The notes beneath the pieces were generated by a model. It ran no database searches. It was not told where the DNA came from and worked only from the letters and a program-made list of their open reading frames with translations. Source: Mesorhizobium sp. AR07 (GTDB lineage Bacteria > Pseudomonadota > Alphaproteobacteria > Rhizobiales > Rhizobiaceae). Taken from it: 64,000 nt of DNA. Location of the stretch: NCBI RefSeq assembly GCF_024746815.1, contig NZ_CP080525.1, forward strand, positions 3,776,501 through 3,840,500. Direction: 5' to 3'. Of the stretch, positions 23,685 through 33,966 are shown in pieces; the stretch's first letter is position 1; each line of letters opens with the position of its first letter. The translations under genes and the position numbers were made by a program.

Positions 23685-24608
23685 ATGATCGACTGGGATG
23701 ACGTTCGCTACTTTCTTGCCGTCGCGCGCGGAGGCTCGGTGCGGGCCGCCGCCAAGAGCCTCGGTGTGAACCACGCGACCGTGCTGCGGCGCATCGCCCA
23801 GCTCGAGGAACGCCTCGGGGCGCACATGTTCGAAAAGCTGCCTTCGGGCTACCGCCTGACGGCTGCGGGCGAGGAGGTCCTCGAGCTCGCGGAGCAGATG
23901 GAAGCGTCGTCGCACCAGCTGGAAACGCGCGTCTTGGGGCGCGACCAGAGTGTGCGCGGGCTTCTGCGCGTGACGCTGGCACCGACCCTCGCGACACACC
24001 TGCTCATGCCGGACTTCGCCGATTTCGCGCGTCTGCATCCGGACATCGAGATAGAAATCCTGTCGTCCGGCGAGCTGGCAAATCTGACCAACCGAGACGC
24101 CGACGTGGCGATCCGCGTCGTCTACGACCGCAAAACCCTACCGCTCAATCTTCACGGCCTGAAGGGACCGGAGCTGTTCGGAGGCGTCTACATGTCCCGG
24201 GATCGACTAGCCGCATGGCGTGCGGGCGCGCCTGATCCCATCCGGTGGATCGTCATAAGCATTCATGGAATTCCGGAATGGGCCAGTGAGGGTGAGGTTC
24301 GCACCGCCGAAGTTCCGTTCAGGGTCACGGACGGCGAGGCGCAGATCGTCGCGGTGCGGCAGGGGCTCGGGATGACGACGCTGCCATGCTTCATTGGCGA
24401 TGCCGACCCCCTGCTGGCGAGGGTGCCAGGCACCGACCTGCACATGTACGGCACGGTATGGCTTCTCACACAGGGCGAGACACGCAAGACGAAGCGCGTG
24501 CGGCTCTTCACCGAGTTCGTATCCCGCAGGCTCGCCGCCTACGCGCCGCTTCTCGCGGGACTGTCCGTATCGCGCGAGGCGACGATGCAGCCGTCGCCGG
24601 CCAGATGA
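23685..24608 (+). CDS. LysR-family transcriptional regulator
   Basis: 307 residues. N-terminal winged helix WDDVRYFLAVARGGSVRAAAKSLGVNHATVLRRIAQLEERLG, followed by a periplasmic-binding-like effector domain. The WDDVRYFLAV start marks the subgroup often found divergent from oxidoreductases. It faces the SDR pair across 274 bases and probably controls it. The ATG at 23685 is chosen; a GTG five codons upstream is possible. No IHT-like T-N11-A site was fixed. Confidence 0.88.
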   Translation: MIDWDDVRYFLAVARGGSVRAAAKSLGVNHATVLRRIAQLEERLGAHMFEKLPSGYRLTAAGEEVLELAEQMEASSHQLETRVLGRDQSVRGLLRVTLAPTLATHLLMPDFADFARLHPDIEIEILSSGELANLTNRDADVAIRVVYDRKTLPLNLHGLKGPELFGGVYMSRDRLAAWRAGAPDPIRWIVISIHGIPEWASEGEVRTAEVPFRVTDGEAQIVAVRQGLGMTTLPCFIGDADPLLARVPGTDLHMYGTVWLLTQGETRKTKRVRLFTEFVSRRLAAYAPLLAGLSVSREATMQPSPAR

Positions 24609-24816
24609 CCGAATGGCGGCTTTTAGGAGTAACGAAACTTTGGCACGAATGACCGAATGGAGGCGCAAAGCTGCCATTCAAGATTCAACCAACGAAGGTC
24701 GGCTTCGGATCAAACCCATCACCCATCGGTTGGCTCCGCCTCCCACACACGAAATTTTAATGTAAATGAAGCGTAATCCCGGTCATTAAAATGATGCGTA
24801 TGTGTTGGGGTTGCGC

Positions 24817-27156
<2,340 letters not shown>

Positions 27157-27178
27157 GCCTGGCTGCTGGTCTGGCGTA

Positions 27179-27916
27179 TCAGCGCAGCCGGCCGATCGGG
27201 ATGATTTCCGGAGAGGTGGCGACATAAGGCTCGCCATCCCAGTCGCCGAGCCATTGCTCCGCCAGCAGGCCGGCCTCATCCAGCATCCCGGCGAGATCCT
27301 CCTTCTCCGGGAAAGCTATTTTCGATTCGGCGCCCAGAACCGATCTGCCGCCTGGAATTTCATAGAAAGTCGAACAGGTGACGACGCCAGTGGCGGCATC
27401 GTGTTCGACATCATTCCAGGCCTTGACTGTGCCGAGACTGGGATGCGCCACCATCCGTTCGGAGCGCTGCGGCGTCCACTCCAGCCACGTCTCCACAGCG
27501 GGATTTCGCGTGTCGAAGATGAAGCGCCCAGAGGGAGCGAGATGTTCAGCGATGGTGCGCAACACCGCCCGCTGATCCTCTTCCGTCAGGAAAACCTGGA
27601 ACGCGTGCCCGGTCAGCAGCACCAGATCGAAGCGTCGTTCGAGACGAACGGTTCGCGCATCGGCCTCCACCCAGTCGACCTTGCGCCCGCCGGTCCTGCG
27701 CCGCGCGACGTCGAGCATCGCCGATGCTGGGTCAACGCCGGTGACACTATGCCGGTCGGACAGTTCGGCAGCCAGTTGCCCGGTGCCACAGCCGAGATCG
27801 AGAACCGAACCGCCATGTCTGGCAAGACTTGTGCAGTAGTCAAAATCGGTACGGCTCTGGTTCTCGATATCGTAGAACTGGACGAAGTCGGGATTATTGT
27901 AGATGGGATCGGTCAT
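27179..27916 (-). CDS. Class I SAM-dependent methyltransferase
   Basis: 245 residues. Motif I is GSVLDLGCGTGQLAAEL, motif II region VDWVEADARTV, and a loop FDLVLLTGHAFQVFLTEED, followed by LAPSGRFIFDTRNP. It belongs to a common group of small cytosolic methyltransferases of unknown substrate. The ATG at 27916 follows GAAGGCAGCAG. Upstream sequence at about 27937-27962 resembles the 3' end of the kinase gene at 28824, which may mark an old duplication. Confidence 0.85.
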   Translation of the reverse strand: MTDPIYNNPDFVQFYDIENQSRTDFDYCTSLARHGGSVLDLGCGTGQLAAELSDRHSVTGVDPASAMLDVARRRTGGRKVDWVEADARTVRLERRFDLVLLTGHAFQVFLTEEDQRAVLRTIAEHLAPSGRFIFDTRNPAVETWLEWTPQRSERMVAHPSLGTVKAWNDVEHDAATGVVTCSTFYEIPGGRSVLGAESKIAFPEKEDLAGMLDEAGLLAEQWLGDWDGEPYVATSPEIIPIGRLR

Positions 27917-28011
27917 ACTGCTGCCTTCAATCGAAATGCTCGCGTGTGCGACAGGCGCATTCCATACCTTCGCTGATGGCATCTACCTTGCTCGGCATAC
28001 CCCGCGATGCG

Positions 28012-28764
28012 TCAGACGGCTACGTCCAGATGATAGCGGCGCATCCAGTCAAGGCTCGTCTCGTCGGAGAGCTTTGCAACGCCGGGTCTTACGTCATCGG
28101 CGTTCGGCGCTTGAACTCCCAGGGCTTCGCAGATGGACACCAATGTCGCCGCCGGATTGCTTGAAAGCCGCTCATAGCCAACGCGCAGCGGAATTATGCC
28201 TTGTTCTGCGAACCAGATGTTCCAGGCCGCATCATAGGTCTCGAGGTCGGCGACCTCTCGTTTGATCCGCTGGAAATCATACCGAGGTTCCTTTGGAGAT
28301 CCCACCCTTTCGATCTCGGTTCCATCAGGGGCGATGTGCCAGAGACCGGTTTGCTCCGCCTTGATCAGGGAGACGGCCTGCGCAAGCTTGTTCTCCCGCG
28401 AGAGATGTATGTAGAGAACATGGCCGAATGCTTTCTCAAGACGCGCTCTGTCCGAGGGAAGTTTTGGGAAAATCCGGTCGAGGATCGCCGAGAGCTCACC
28501 CAGGTTTTCTCGCATCAGACGAAGGCCGAAGATGCCTGTCCCACCCTTGCCGGCGGTGATCGCCGCATTGAGATAGGCGGCATTGAATTCGAGTTCGCTC
28601 ATCATGCCGCGGTCGGGCAGATTCCACTCTTCGGCCCACTCCGACACGTCCTGCCGCCGATAGAATGAGTGAGGGTCGCCGGCTGTCTTCGTGGACGCCA
28701 GAAGCTTGCACAGCAGAGTGCTTCCGGTTCTCGGCGTGCCGCAGAGAATGTATCCGTCAAACAT
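28012..28764 (-). CDS. Stf0-family sulfotransferase
   Basis: 250 residues. The PAPS 5'-phosphosulfate loop is ILCGTPRTGSTLLCKLLAST at the N-terminus, as in trehalose 2-sulfotransferase Stf0, and the central region FGLRLMRENLGELSAILD and HLSRENKLAQAVSLIKAEQTGLWH follows the same family. It would transfer sulfate from PAPS to a sugar or glycolipid; in rhizobia, sulfated surface sugars and Nod factors are known but this link is speculative. The ATG at 28764 is the conserved start. It is in the same orientation as the small kinase downstream of it in coordinate order. Confidence 0.85.
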   Translation of the reverse strand: MFDGYILCGTPRTGSTLLCKLLASTKTAGDPHSFYRRQDVSEWAEEWNLPDRGMMSELEFNAAYLNAAITAGKGGTGIFGLRLMRENLGELSAILDRIFPKLPSDRARLEKAFGHVLYIHLSRENKLAQAVSLIKAEQTGLWHIAPDGTEIERVGSPKEPRYDFQRIKREVADLETYDAAWNIWFAEQGIIPLRVGYERLSSNPAATLVSICEALGVQAPNADDVRPGVAKLSDETSLDWMRRYHLDVAV

Positions 28765-28823
28765 GTAACGCCATGCTGCTCGTCGGTGGTCGGGCGTGTG
28801 CCCCTGGCAAATGATGGCCGCCG

Positions 28824-29375
28824 CTATAGCCGAAATCTTTGCTGTATGCGACGGGCGCATTCGAGCGGCGTAAGAACGCTGGTGTCGATTTCCAAGTCGT
28901 AGTCCATGCCCTGGTGCACGCGGCCATATTGCCCGCGCGCCAGGCCCGGCAGCCTGTCCGCCCGCTGGGCTTCGCGTGCCTCCAGCACCTCCAGCGGCGC
29001 CATCACGCCGACCAGATGCAGATCGAAAGCCGACAGCAGTTCGAGATAGTCTGATATTTCGCCGTTGCAGAGCACGTCGTCGACGATGAGATTGTTGCCT
29101 TGCCCGGCCATGGCGGCGATGGCGTGCCGCATGCCGCGCAGGGTTCGTGCGCCCACCGGCCCGGTCCTGATCACGACCGAAGGCTTGCCGTCCCGCCGGA
29201 TGGTTTCATAGAAAAACCCATCCGTATGGTCCTGCAAGGCGTCGGGCAGCATCTCGATGAAAGTGTCCATCTGGACATGCAGGAAGGACGCGGCGGTAAT
29301 CTGCTGCAGCGCCCTGGCGATCGAGCTTTTGCCGGCACTGCCGACGCCGTTGAGCAGAACGATGCTGGCTTTCAC
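28824..29375 (-). CDS. Chloramphenicol phosphotransferase-like small kinase
   Basis: 183 residues. P-loop LLNGVGSAGKSSIARALQ, HVQMDTFIEMLPD as the substrate-facing strand, then RLPGLARGQYGRVHQGMDYDLEIDTS, which is the CPT-family signature. CPT enzymes phosphorylate a hydroxyl of small molecules; resistance to chloramphenicol is known for only some and is not implied here. The start is GTG at 29375 with GAGGCGCTTGAA upstream; the frame runs open far upstream but that sequence overlaps the lytic transglycosylase and is not coding in this frame. Confidence 0.75.
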   Translation of the reverse strand: MKASIVLLNGVGSAGKSSIARALQQITAASFLHVQMDTFIEMLPDALQDHTDGFFYETIRRDGKPSVVIRTGPVGARTLRGMRHAIAAMAGQGNNLIVDDVLCNGEISDYLELLSAFDLHLVGVMAPLEVLEAREAQRADRLPGLARGQYGRVHQGMDYDLEIDTSVLTPLECARRIQQRFRL

Positions 29376-29418
29376 TTCAAGCGCCTCTTTCAGACAAGAA
29401 CATCGGCCGCGTGTCTCG

Positions 29419-30273
29419 CTACCGGTTGCGCACCACCACGCACGCCCCGCCGACGCTTTGCAATTTCTGGCAGATGACATTGGCGGCGGCGCGGTCGTCG
29501 ACACCGATCCTGACCGCGTAGATGCCGCGCCGGCCGATTGGCGTGCGCACCCGGCTGACCACCGGATCATGGCCGCTGAGCAGCGCCGGAAACCGGCTCC
29601 TCACCCGCAGCCACTGGCTGATCGCGGCACTGCGGCGGAAATTGCCGGCCACCTGGATGCCCCATGGTTTTATGTTGGTCGAGGCCATCGCCACGGTCTG
29701 CGACATGATCACCGGCAGCCTGCGGCAAGCAACGGCAAAATCTGCCTTTGCGTCGAGCGGCTCGACCTTTCCGGCATAGGCCCGGTCGGTGAACTTGTCG
29801 ACCGGCTCGCCCATGATGTCGAAAACATAGCTCTCGGTCTCCATCGGCAGGAACCCGCCGGAACCCAGCCAGCGCGACACCCGGCTTTCGCCGGCATTGT
29901 AGGCGGCGGCCGCCAAACCGAGATTGCCGTAGCTGGTTTTCATTTCGGCGAGATATTGCGCCGAGGCCGTGATCGCCTGGCTGATGTCGAAGGAATTGGC
30001 GAGCCCACGCATCTTGGCGGTGCCCGGCATGAACTGGGCGATGCCTTCGGCGCCAACCGGACTGACAGCGTTGGGATCGAAGCGGCTTTCCTTCCAGATC
30101 AGCCGGGCGAAGAAATCCCTGGGCAGGCCGTTCTGGTCGGCATGGGCCTGGATCAAATTGCAGACCTTGTAGATGAGCCTCTGCTTGGCGGATTGCGGCG
30201 GATCGGCCTGAACTGATGTCGACAACCCCAGCCCGCCCAGCAAGATCAGCGCCGCCCAGAAGAAACGCGGCAT
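29419..30273 (-). CDS. Lytic transglycosylase (SLT domain) with C-terminal SPOR-like part
   Basis: 284 residues. Signal peptide RFFWAALILLGGLGLSTSVQA, then the SLT fold with catalytic Glu62 in IWKESRFDPNAVSP, GAEGIAQFMPGTA and the AAAYNAGESRVSRWL segment. The last 70 residues (RTPIGRRGIYAVRIGVDDRAAAN...) look like a SPOR-type peptidoglycan-binding fold. It would cut glycan strands in the periplasm. Starts 6 bases after the ispG stop, so the two are likely co-transcribed. Confidence 0.88.
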   Translation of the reverse strand: MPRFFWAALILLGGLGLSTSVQADPPQSAKQRLIYKVCNLIQAHADQNGLPRDFFARLIWKESRFDPNAVSPVGAEGIAQFMPGTAKMRGLANSFDISQAITASAQYLAEMKTSYGNLGLAAAAYNAGESRVSRWLGSGGFLPMETESYVFDIMGEPVDKFTDRAYAGKVEPLDAKADFAVACRRLPVIMSQTVAMASTNIKPWGIQVAGNFRRSAAISQWLRVRSRFPALLSGHDPVVSRVRTPIGRRGIYAVRIGVDDRAAANVICQKLQSVGGACVVVRNR

Positions 30274-30279
30274 TTTGGT

Positions 30280-31530
30280 CTACTCTGCCGCGGCTTTGCC
30301 GCGGCCAAACCGTTGCTCGATATAGTCGGCGACCATTTTCTCGAAATCCGCCGCGATCGACGGCCCGCGCAGCGTCGCCGCCTTCTTGCCGTCGACGAAG
30401 ACAGGCGCCGTCGGCGTCTCGCCGGTGCCGGGCAGTGAAATGCCTATATCGGCGTGCTTGGACTCGCCCGGGCCGTTGACGATGCAGCCCATCACCGCGA
30501 CCTTGAGGTTCTCGACGCCGGGATATTTTTCGCGCCACACCGGCATGTTTTTCCGCAGATCCGCCTGGATGTTCTGGGCCAGTTCCTGGAACACGGTGGA
30601 CGTGGTGCGGCCGCAGCCGGGGCAAGCGGCGACGATCGGCACGAACTGCCTGAACCCCATGGTCTGCAGCAGTTCCTGCGACACCTGCACCTCACGCGTG
30701 CGGTCGCCATTCGGCTCCGGCGTCAGCGAGATGCGGATGGTGTCGCCAATGCCTTGCTGGAGCAGGATGCCCATCGCGGCGGACGACGCGACGATGCCTT
30801 TCGAGCCCATGCCGGCCTCGGTCAAGCCGAGATGCAGCGCATGGTTGGAGCGGGTGGCGAGTTCGGTATAGACGGCGATCAGATCCTGCACGCCGCTGAC
30901 CTTGGCCGACAGGATGATCTTCTCGCGGCCAAGGCCGATTTCTTCCGCCATTTCGGCCGACAGGATCGCCGACTGCACGATCGCCTCGCGCGTCACTTCC
31001 TGCGCCGTAAGCGGAAAGCCCTGGCGCTGGTTGTCGTCCATCAGCCGGGTCAAAAGCTCCTGGTCGAGCGAGCCCCAGTTGACGCCGATGCGAACCGGCT
31101 TGTCGTATTTGATCGCCATCTCGACGATCGCCGCGAACTGCCGGTCCTTCTTGTCCTTGAAGCCGACATTGCCCGGATTGATGCGGTATTTGGCCAGCGC
31201 CTCGGCGCAGGCCGGATGATCGGCCAAAAGCTTGTGGCCGATATAGTGGAAATCGCCGACCAGCGGCACGTTGACGCCGAGCCGCTGTAGCCGCTCATGA
31301 ATGCGTGGCACGGCAGCGGCACTCTCGTCGCGATCGACGGTGATGCGCACGATCTCGGAGCCGGCGCGGTGCAGCGCCGCAACTTGCGCAACCGTCTGGT
31401 CGATGTCGGCCGTATCGGTGTTGGTCATCGACTGCACGACGACGGGCGCGCCGCCTCCGACGACCACGCCGCCGACATCGACGCCGACCGAGGTGCGGCG
31501 GGGGAAGGGAGAGGAAAAATATCCGGTCAT
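30280..31530 (-). CDS. ispG: 4-hydroxy-3-methylbut-2-enyl diphosphate synthase
   Basis: 416 residues. The (4Fe-4S) ligands are in CPGCGRTTSTVFQ and GCIVNGPGE, and the start VGGGAPVVVQSMTNTDTAD is the hallmark TIM-barrel N-terminus. It makes HMBPP, the penultimate step of the non-mevalonate isoprenoid pathway, in the cytoplasm. Length is typical for the alphaproteobacterial form. It is followed on the same strand by the lytic transglycosylase. Conserved; no anomalies. Confidence 0.95.
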   Translation of the reverse strand: MTGYFSSPFPRRTSVGVDVGGVVVGGGAPVVVQSMTNTDTADIDQTVAQVAALHRAGSEIVRITVDRDESAAAVPRIHERLQRLGVNVPLVGDFHYIGHKLLADHPACAEALAKYRINPGNVGFKDKKDRQFAAIVEMAIKYDKPVRIGVNWGSLDQELLTRLMDDNQRQGFPLTAQEVTREAIVQSAILSAEMAEEIGLGREKIILSAKVSGVQDLIAVYTELATRSNHALHLGLTEAGMGSKGIVASSAAMGILLQQGIGDTIRISLTPEPNGDRTREVQVSQELLQTMGFRQFVPIVAACPGCGRTTSTVFQELAQNIQADLRKNMPVWREKYPGVENLKVAVMGCIVNGPGESKHADIGISLPGTGETPTAPVFVDGKKAATLRGPSIAADFEKMVADYIEQRFGRGKAAAE

Positions 31531-31808
31531 GCCGGCAGCCCTTTTGTCTCGGGAGCGCCATTACGTCCACATGGACGCACAAAGCGCGCTCCGGGCGATG
31601 CGCTGAAGTCCGGGCATGAGGTGGAGGAGCAAAGATGGCTTGTCAATGGCGACAGGTCGCCACTGACCGCAATTGGCCCGCCGCCGGGACCAGAAACGAT
31701 CCATGATCCGCCGACGGCCGAAGCGGAAATTGACCCGAATGGAAATCCAGGCTTGGCTGACAGCTCGGCTGGAAGTCAAAACCCACCATCCCGGCGGCGG
31801 GTGCCGCC
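31531..31808. other. Intergenic region between ispG and the DUF465 gene
   Basis: About 280 bases holding the minus-strand promoter of ispG. No gene or recognised RNA was seen here. Confidence 0.4.
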
Positions 31809-31838
31809 GGAAAAAGAGGCCGAGAAGCGTAAGCTTCT
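31809..31838 (-). terminator. Terminator of the minus-strand DUF465 gene
   Basis: AGAAGC-GTAA-GCTTCT hairpin, followed on the minus strand by CGGCCTCTTTTT. It lies 15 bases past the stop at 31853. Confidence 0.6.
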
Positions 31839-31852
31839 ATGTCAGGAGAGCA

Positions 31853-32032
31853 TCAATGCGTGGTCGGTTGCGCTCTCAGTTTTTCAATCTCGTCCTTGAG
31901 TGCCAGCTTGCGTCGCTTGAGATTCACGATTTCGAGGCCGTCGACCGACGGATGGTTCATCGCGTCATCGATCTCGCGCTCGATGTCGCCGTGTTTCCGC
32001 TGCAACTCATCAAGATGGGATGCAAGAGACAT
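31853..32032 (-). CDS. DUF465 (YdcH-like) small protein 1
   Basis: 59 residues, MSLASHLDELQRKHGDIEREI followed by LKRRKLALKDEIEKLR. The two-helix coiled-coil hairpin and the LKRRKLALKDEI motif are the DUF465 signature. Function unknown; the family is broadly conserved in proteobacteria. The ATG at 32032 follows GGGAGAACC. It is divergent from a second DUF465 gene at 32271. Confidence 0.88.
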   Translation of the reverse strand: MSLASHLDELQRKHGDIEREIDDAMNHPSVDGLEIVNLKRRKLALKDEIEKLRAQPTTH

Positions 32033-32270
32033 GATTGGTTCTCCCTTTCATGGTTTCCTCGATTGCAGCCGTCACGGCGCGTCCACCGCAGGTTCGCTCT
32101 GTGACGGCACAATGACACTGTGCCACCATCCGGCGACGATGTCGAATGCTGCGTGGTAGCATTCCACGACAATGTGAAATGTGATATGGGCTGCGCGCCG
32201 GTGATAAAAGACCCCGGCCCCGCCCAATCAGGCCCAGTTTTGGGCGCCGCAGACGTGCAGACGGTAGAGA

Positions 32271-32474
32271 ATGTCCGATCAGGAACAGGCCGATATTCGC
32301 CTTGAATTTTCCCGGCTGAAGCAGGAACACGCCGATTTCGATGCGGCGATCAATGCGATGATCGCCACGAATTGCGACCCGCTGCAGATCCAGCGCATGA
32401 AAAAGAAGAAGCTGTTCCTCAAGGACCGGCTGATGGCGCTGGAAGACAAGATCATTCCCGACATCATTGCCTGA
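32271..32474 (+). CDS. DUF465 (YdcH-like) small protein 2
   Basis: 67 residues. LEFSRLKQEHADFDAAINAM and MKKKKLFLKDRLMALEDKI match the two helices of DUF465 with the KKKKLFLKDRL core. It is a paralogue of the divergent gene at 31853, separated by 238 bases that contain small inverted repeats (GGCACA...TGTGCC at 32106-32124). Neither paralogue has a known role. Confidence 0.88.
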   Translation: MSDQEQADIRLEFSRLKQEHADFDAAINAMIATNCDPLQIQRMKKKKLFLKDRLMALEDKIIPDIIA

Positions 32475-32563
32475 TCGCGCATGGCGCTGACGGCGTAATC
32501 TCTCCCGCTTTGCCGGGCAGGTTGCCATCACGCGACCGTGAACGACCGGACCGGCACCCACCG

Positions 32564-32592
32564 GGAATAAACCGGCGCCATCCCTGGTCTCC
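32564..32592 (+). promoter_or_regulatory. Candidate ECF-sigma promoter of the phosphoesterase/cupredoxin/sigma operon
   Basis: GGAATAA (32564-32570), 16 bases, then GTCTCC (32587-32592). GGAAT-type -35 with a GTC-type -10 is a common architecture for ECF promoters, and the operon itself encodes an ECF sigma factor, so autoregulation is plausible. Only this one occurrence was seen, so the consensus is unproven. Confidence 0.4.
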
Positions 32593-32625
32593 TCTGCATA
32601 CGCCACTCCGGGCGTAGAGGAGACC
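32586..32625 (+). promoter_or_regulatory. Hairpin that covers the Shine-Dalgarno of the phosphoesterase gene
   Basis: GGTCTCCTC (32586-32594) pairs with GAGGAGACC (32617-32625); after a TGCA bulge, TACGCC (32599-32604) pairs with GGCGTA (32611-32616). The loop is ACTCCG. The GAGGAG ribosome site for the ATG at 32629 lies in the right arm. Confidence 0.7.
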
Positions 32626-32628
32626 GAC

Positions 32629-33582
32629 ATGACCCATCACCACGATGACGATAATGGGCGCGACGGCATCAGCCGCCGCCACGCGCTGGAATGCATGATC
32701 TGGGCCGGCACCGGCGTGCTGTGGACGATTTCAGGCGGCATACCGGTGTCGCTCAACCTGCTTGGCGCCGCAAAGGCGGCCGAGGCCATGGCGAGCGGCT
32801 TCACCTTCCTGCAGATATCCGACAGCCATATCGGCTTCGACAAGGCGGCCAACCCGCATGCCATCGACACGCTGAAGGAGGCGATGGGCAAGATCCAGGC
32901 GCTGCCGCAAAAGCCCGCCTTCATGATCCACACCGGCGACATCACCCATCTTTCCAAGGCGGCACAATTCGACAATGCGGCTCAGATCATCGGCGGTGCC
33001 GGTTTCGACGTGCACTACGTGCCGGGCGAGCACGACCTGATCGACGACGGCAATGGCAAGGCCTATCTCGACCGCTATGGCAAGGGCACCAAGGGCGCCG
33101 GCTGGTATTCGTTCGACCAGAACGGCGTGCATTTCGTGGCACTGGTCAATGTCGTCAACCTAAAGGCCGGCGGGCTCGGCAATCTCGGAGGTGAGCAGCT
33201 GGCATGGCTGGCCGACGATCTGAAGGCGGTCAGCGCCTCGACGCCGATCGTCGTCTTCGCCCATATTCCGCTATGGGCCATCTATCCCGAATGGGGCTGG
33301 GGCACCGACGACGCGGCACAGGCGCTCGGCCTGCTCAAGGGCTTTGGCTCGGTCACCGTGCTCAACGGCCACATCCACCAGATCATGCAGAAGGTGGAAG
33401 GCAACGTCACCTTCCACACCGCGCGCTCGACCGCCTTCCCGCAGCCGGCCCCCGGTACTGCTCAGTCGCCCGGGCCCATGACTGTGCCGGCAGGCCAGTT
33501 GCGCGGCCTGCTGGGCACCAGCAGCGTCTCCGTGAAGCAAGGCGGGCAGGACCTTGCCATCATCGACTCGACATTGGCCTGA
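32629..33582 (+). CDS. Tat-exported calcineurin-like metallophosphoesterase
   Basis: 317 residues. An N-terminal SRRHALECMIWAGTGVLW segment looks like a twin-arginine signal. Metal motifs in order: ISDSHIG (DxH), HTGDITH, PGEHDLID (GEHD where many have GNHD), FAHIPLW and LNGHIHQ (GHxH). It would hydrolyse a phosphoester in the periplasm; substrate unknown. It begins a tight operon with a cupredoxin (11 bases on), a sigma factor and an anti-sigma factor. The leader hairpin suggests controlled translation. Confidence 0.88.
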   Translation: MTHHHDDDNGRDGISRRHALECMIWAGTGVLWTISGGIPVSLNLLGAAKAAEAMASGFTFLQISDSHIGFDKAANPHAIDTLKEAMGKIQALPQKPAFMIHTGDITHLSKAAQFDNAAQIIGGAGFDVHYVPGEHDLIDDGNGKAYLDRYGKGTKGAGWYSFDQNGVHFVALVNVVNLKAGGLGNLGGEQLAWLADDLKAVSASTPIVVFAHIPLWAIYPEWGWGTDDAAQALGLLKGFGSVTVLNGHIHQIMQKVEGNVTFHTARSTAFPQPAPGTAQSPGPMTVPAGQLRGLLGTSSVSVKQGGQDLAIIDSTLA

Positions 33583-33593
33583 GAGGACATCCC

Positions 33594-33941
33594 GTGATCC
33601 GTTTTCCGACCCGACCCTTTGTCGGTCCTGTTGCCGCGCTCGGTTTTGCCGGCCTTGCCCTCCTGGCGCCCGCGCCGCTGCGGGCAGCCGATGCGCCGAT
33701 GGTCAAAATCGAGAATTTCGCCTTCACGCCGCCAGTGCTGACGGTCAAGCCCGGCACCACCGTGACCTTCAGAAACGACGACGACATCCCGCATCTGGTC
33801 GTCGCCAACGATTCCTCCTTCCGCTCCAAGGCGCTTGACACCGGTGACACATATGAATTCACCTTCACCAAAGCAGGCGACTTTGCCTATTTCTGCGGGC
33901 TTCACCCGCACATGCAGGGCAAGATCACCGTCGCTCCTTGA
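33594..33941 (+). CDS. Periplasmic cupredoxin (blue-copper, amicyanin/plastocyanin-like)
   Basis: 115 residues. Signal peptide to about residue 32 (LLAPAPLRAADA). Type 1 copper ligands are His67 in IPHLVV and Cys101, His104 and Met107 in CGLHPHM, with the family's VKPGTTVTFRNDD strand. Electron carrier in the periplasm. The start is GTG at 33594 with GAGAGGAC upstream. It lies between the phosphoesterase and the sigma factor, so probably serves the same stress response. Confidence 0.9.
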   Translation: MIRFPTRPFVGPVAALGFAGLALLAPAPLRAADAPMVKIENFAFTPPVLTVKPGTTVTFRNDDDIPHLVVANDSSFRSKALDTGDTYEFTFTKAGDFAYFCGLHPHMQGKITVAP

Positions 33942-33966
33942 CGGGGCGTGGCAGGACCTGCCCGGA

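Noticed and set aside
32106..32124. GGCACA...TGTGCC hairpin between the DUF465 genes as a terminator
   Set aside because: It is upstream of both divergent genes and has no T-run; it could be an operator but nothing supports that.
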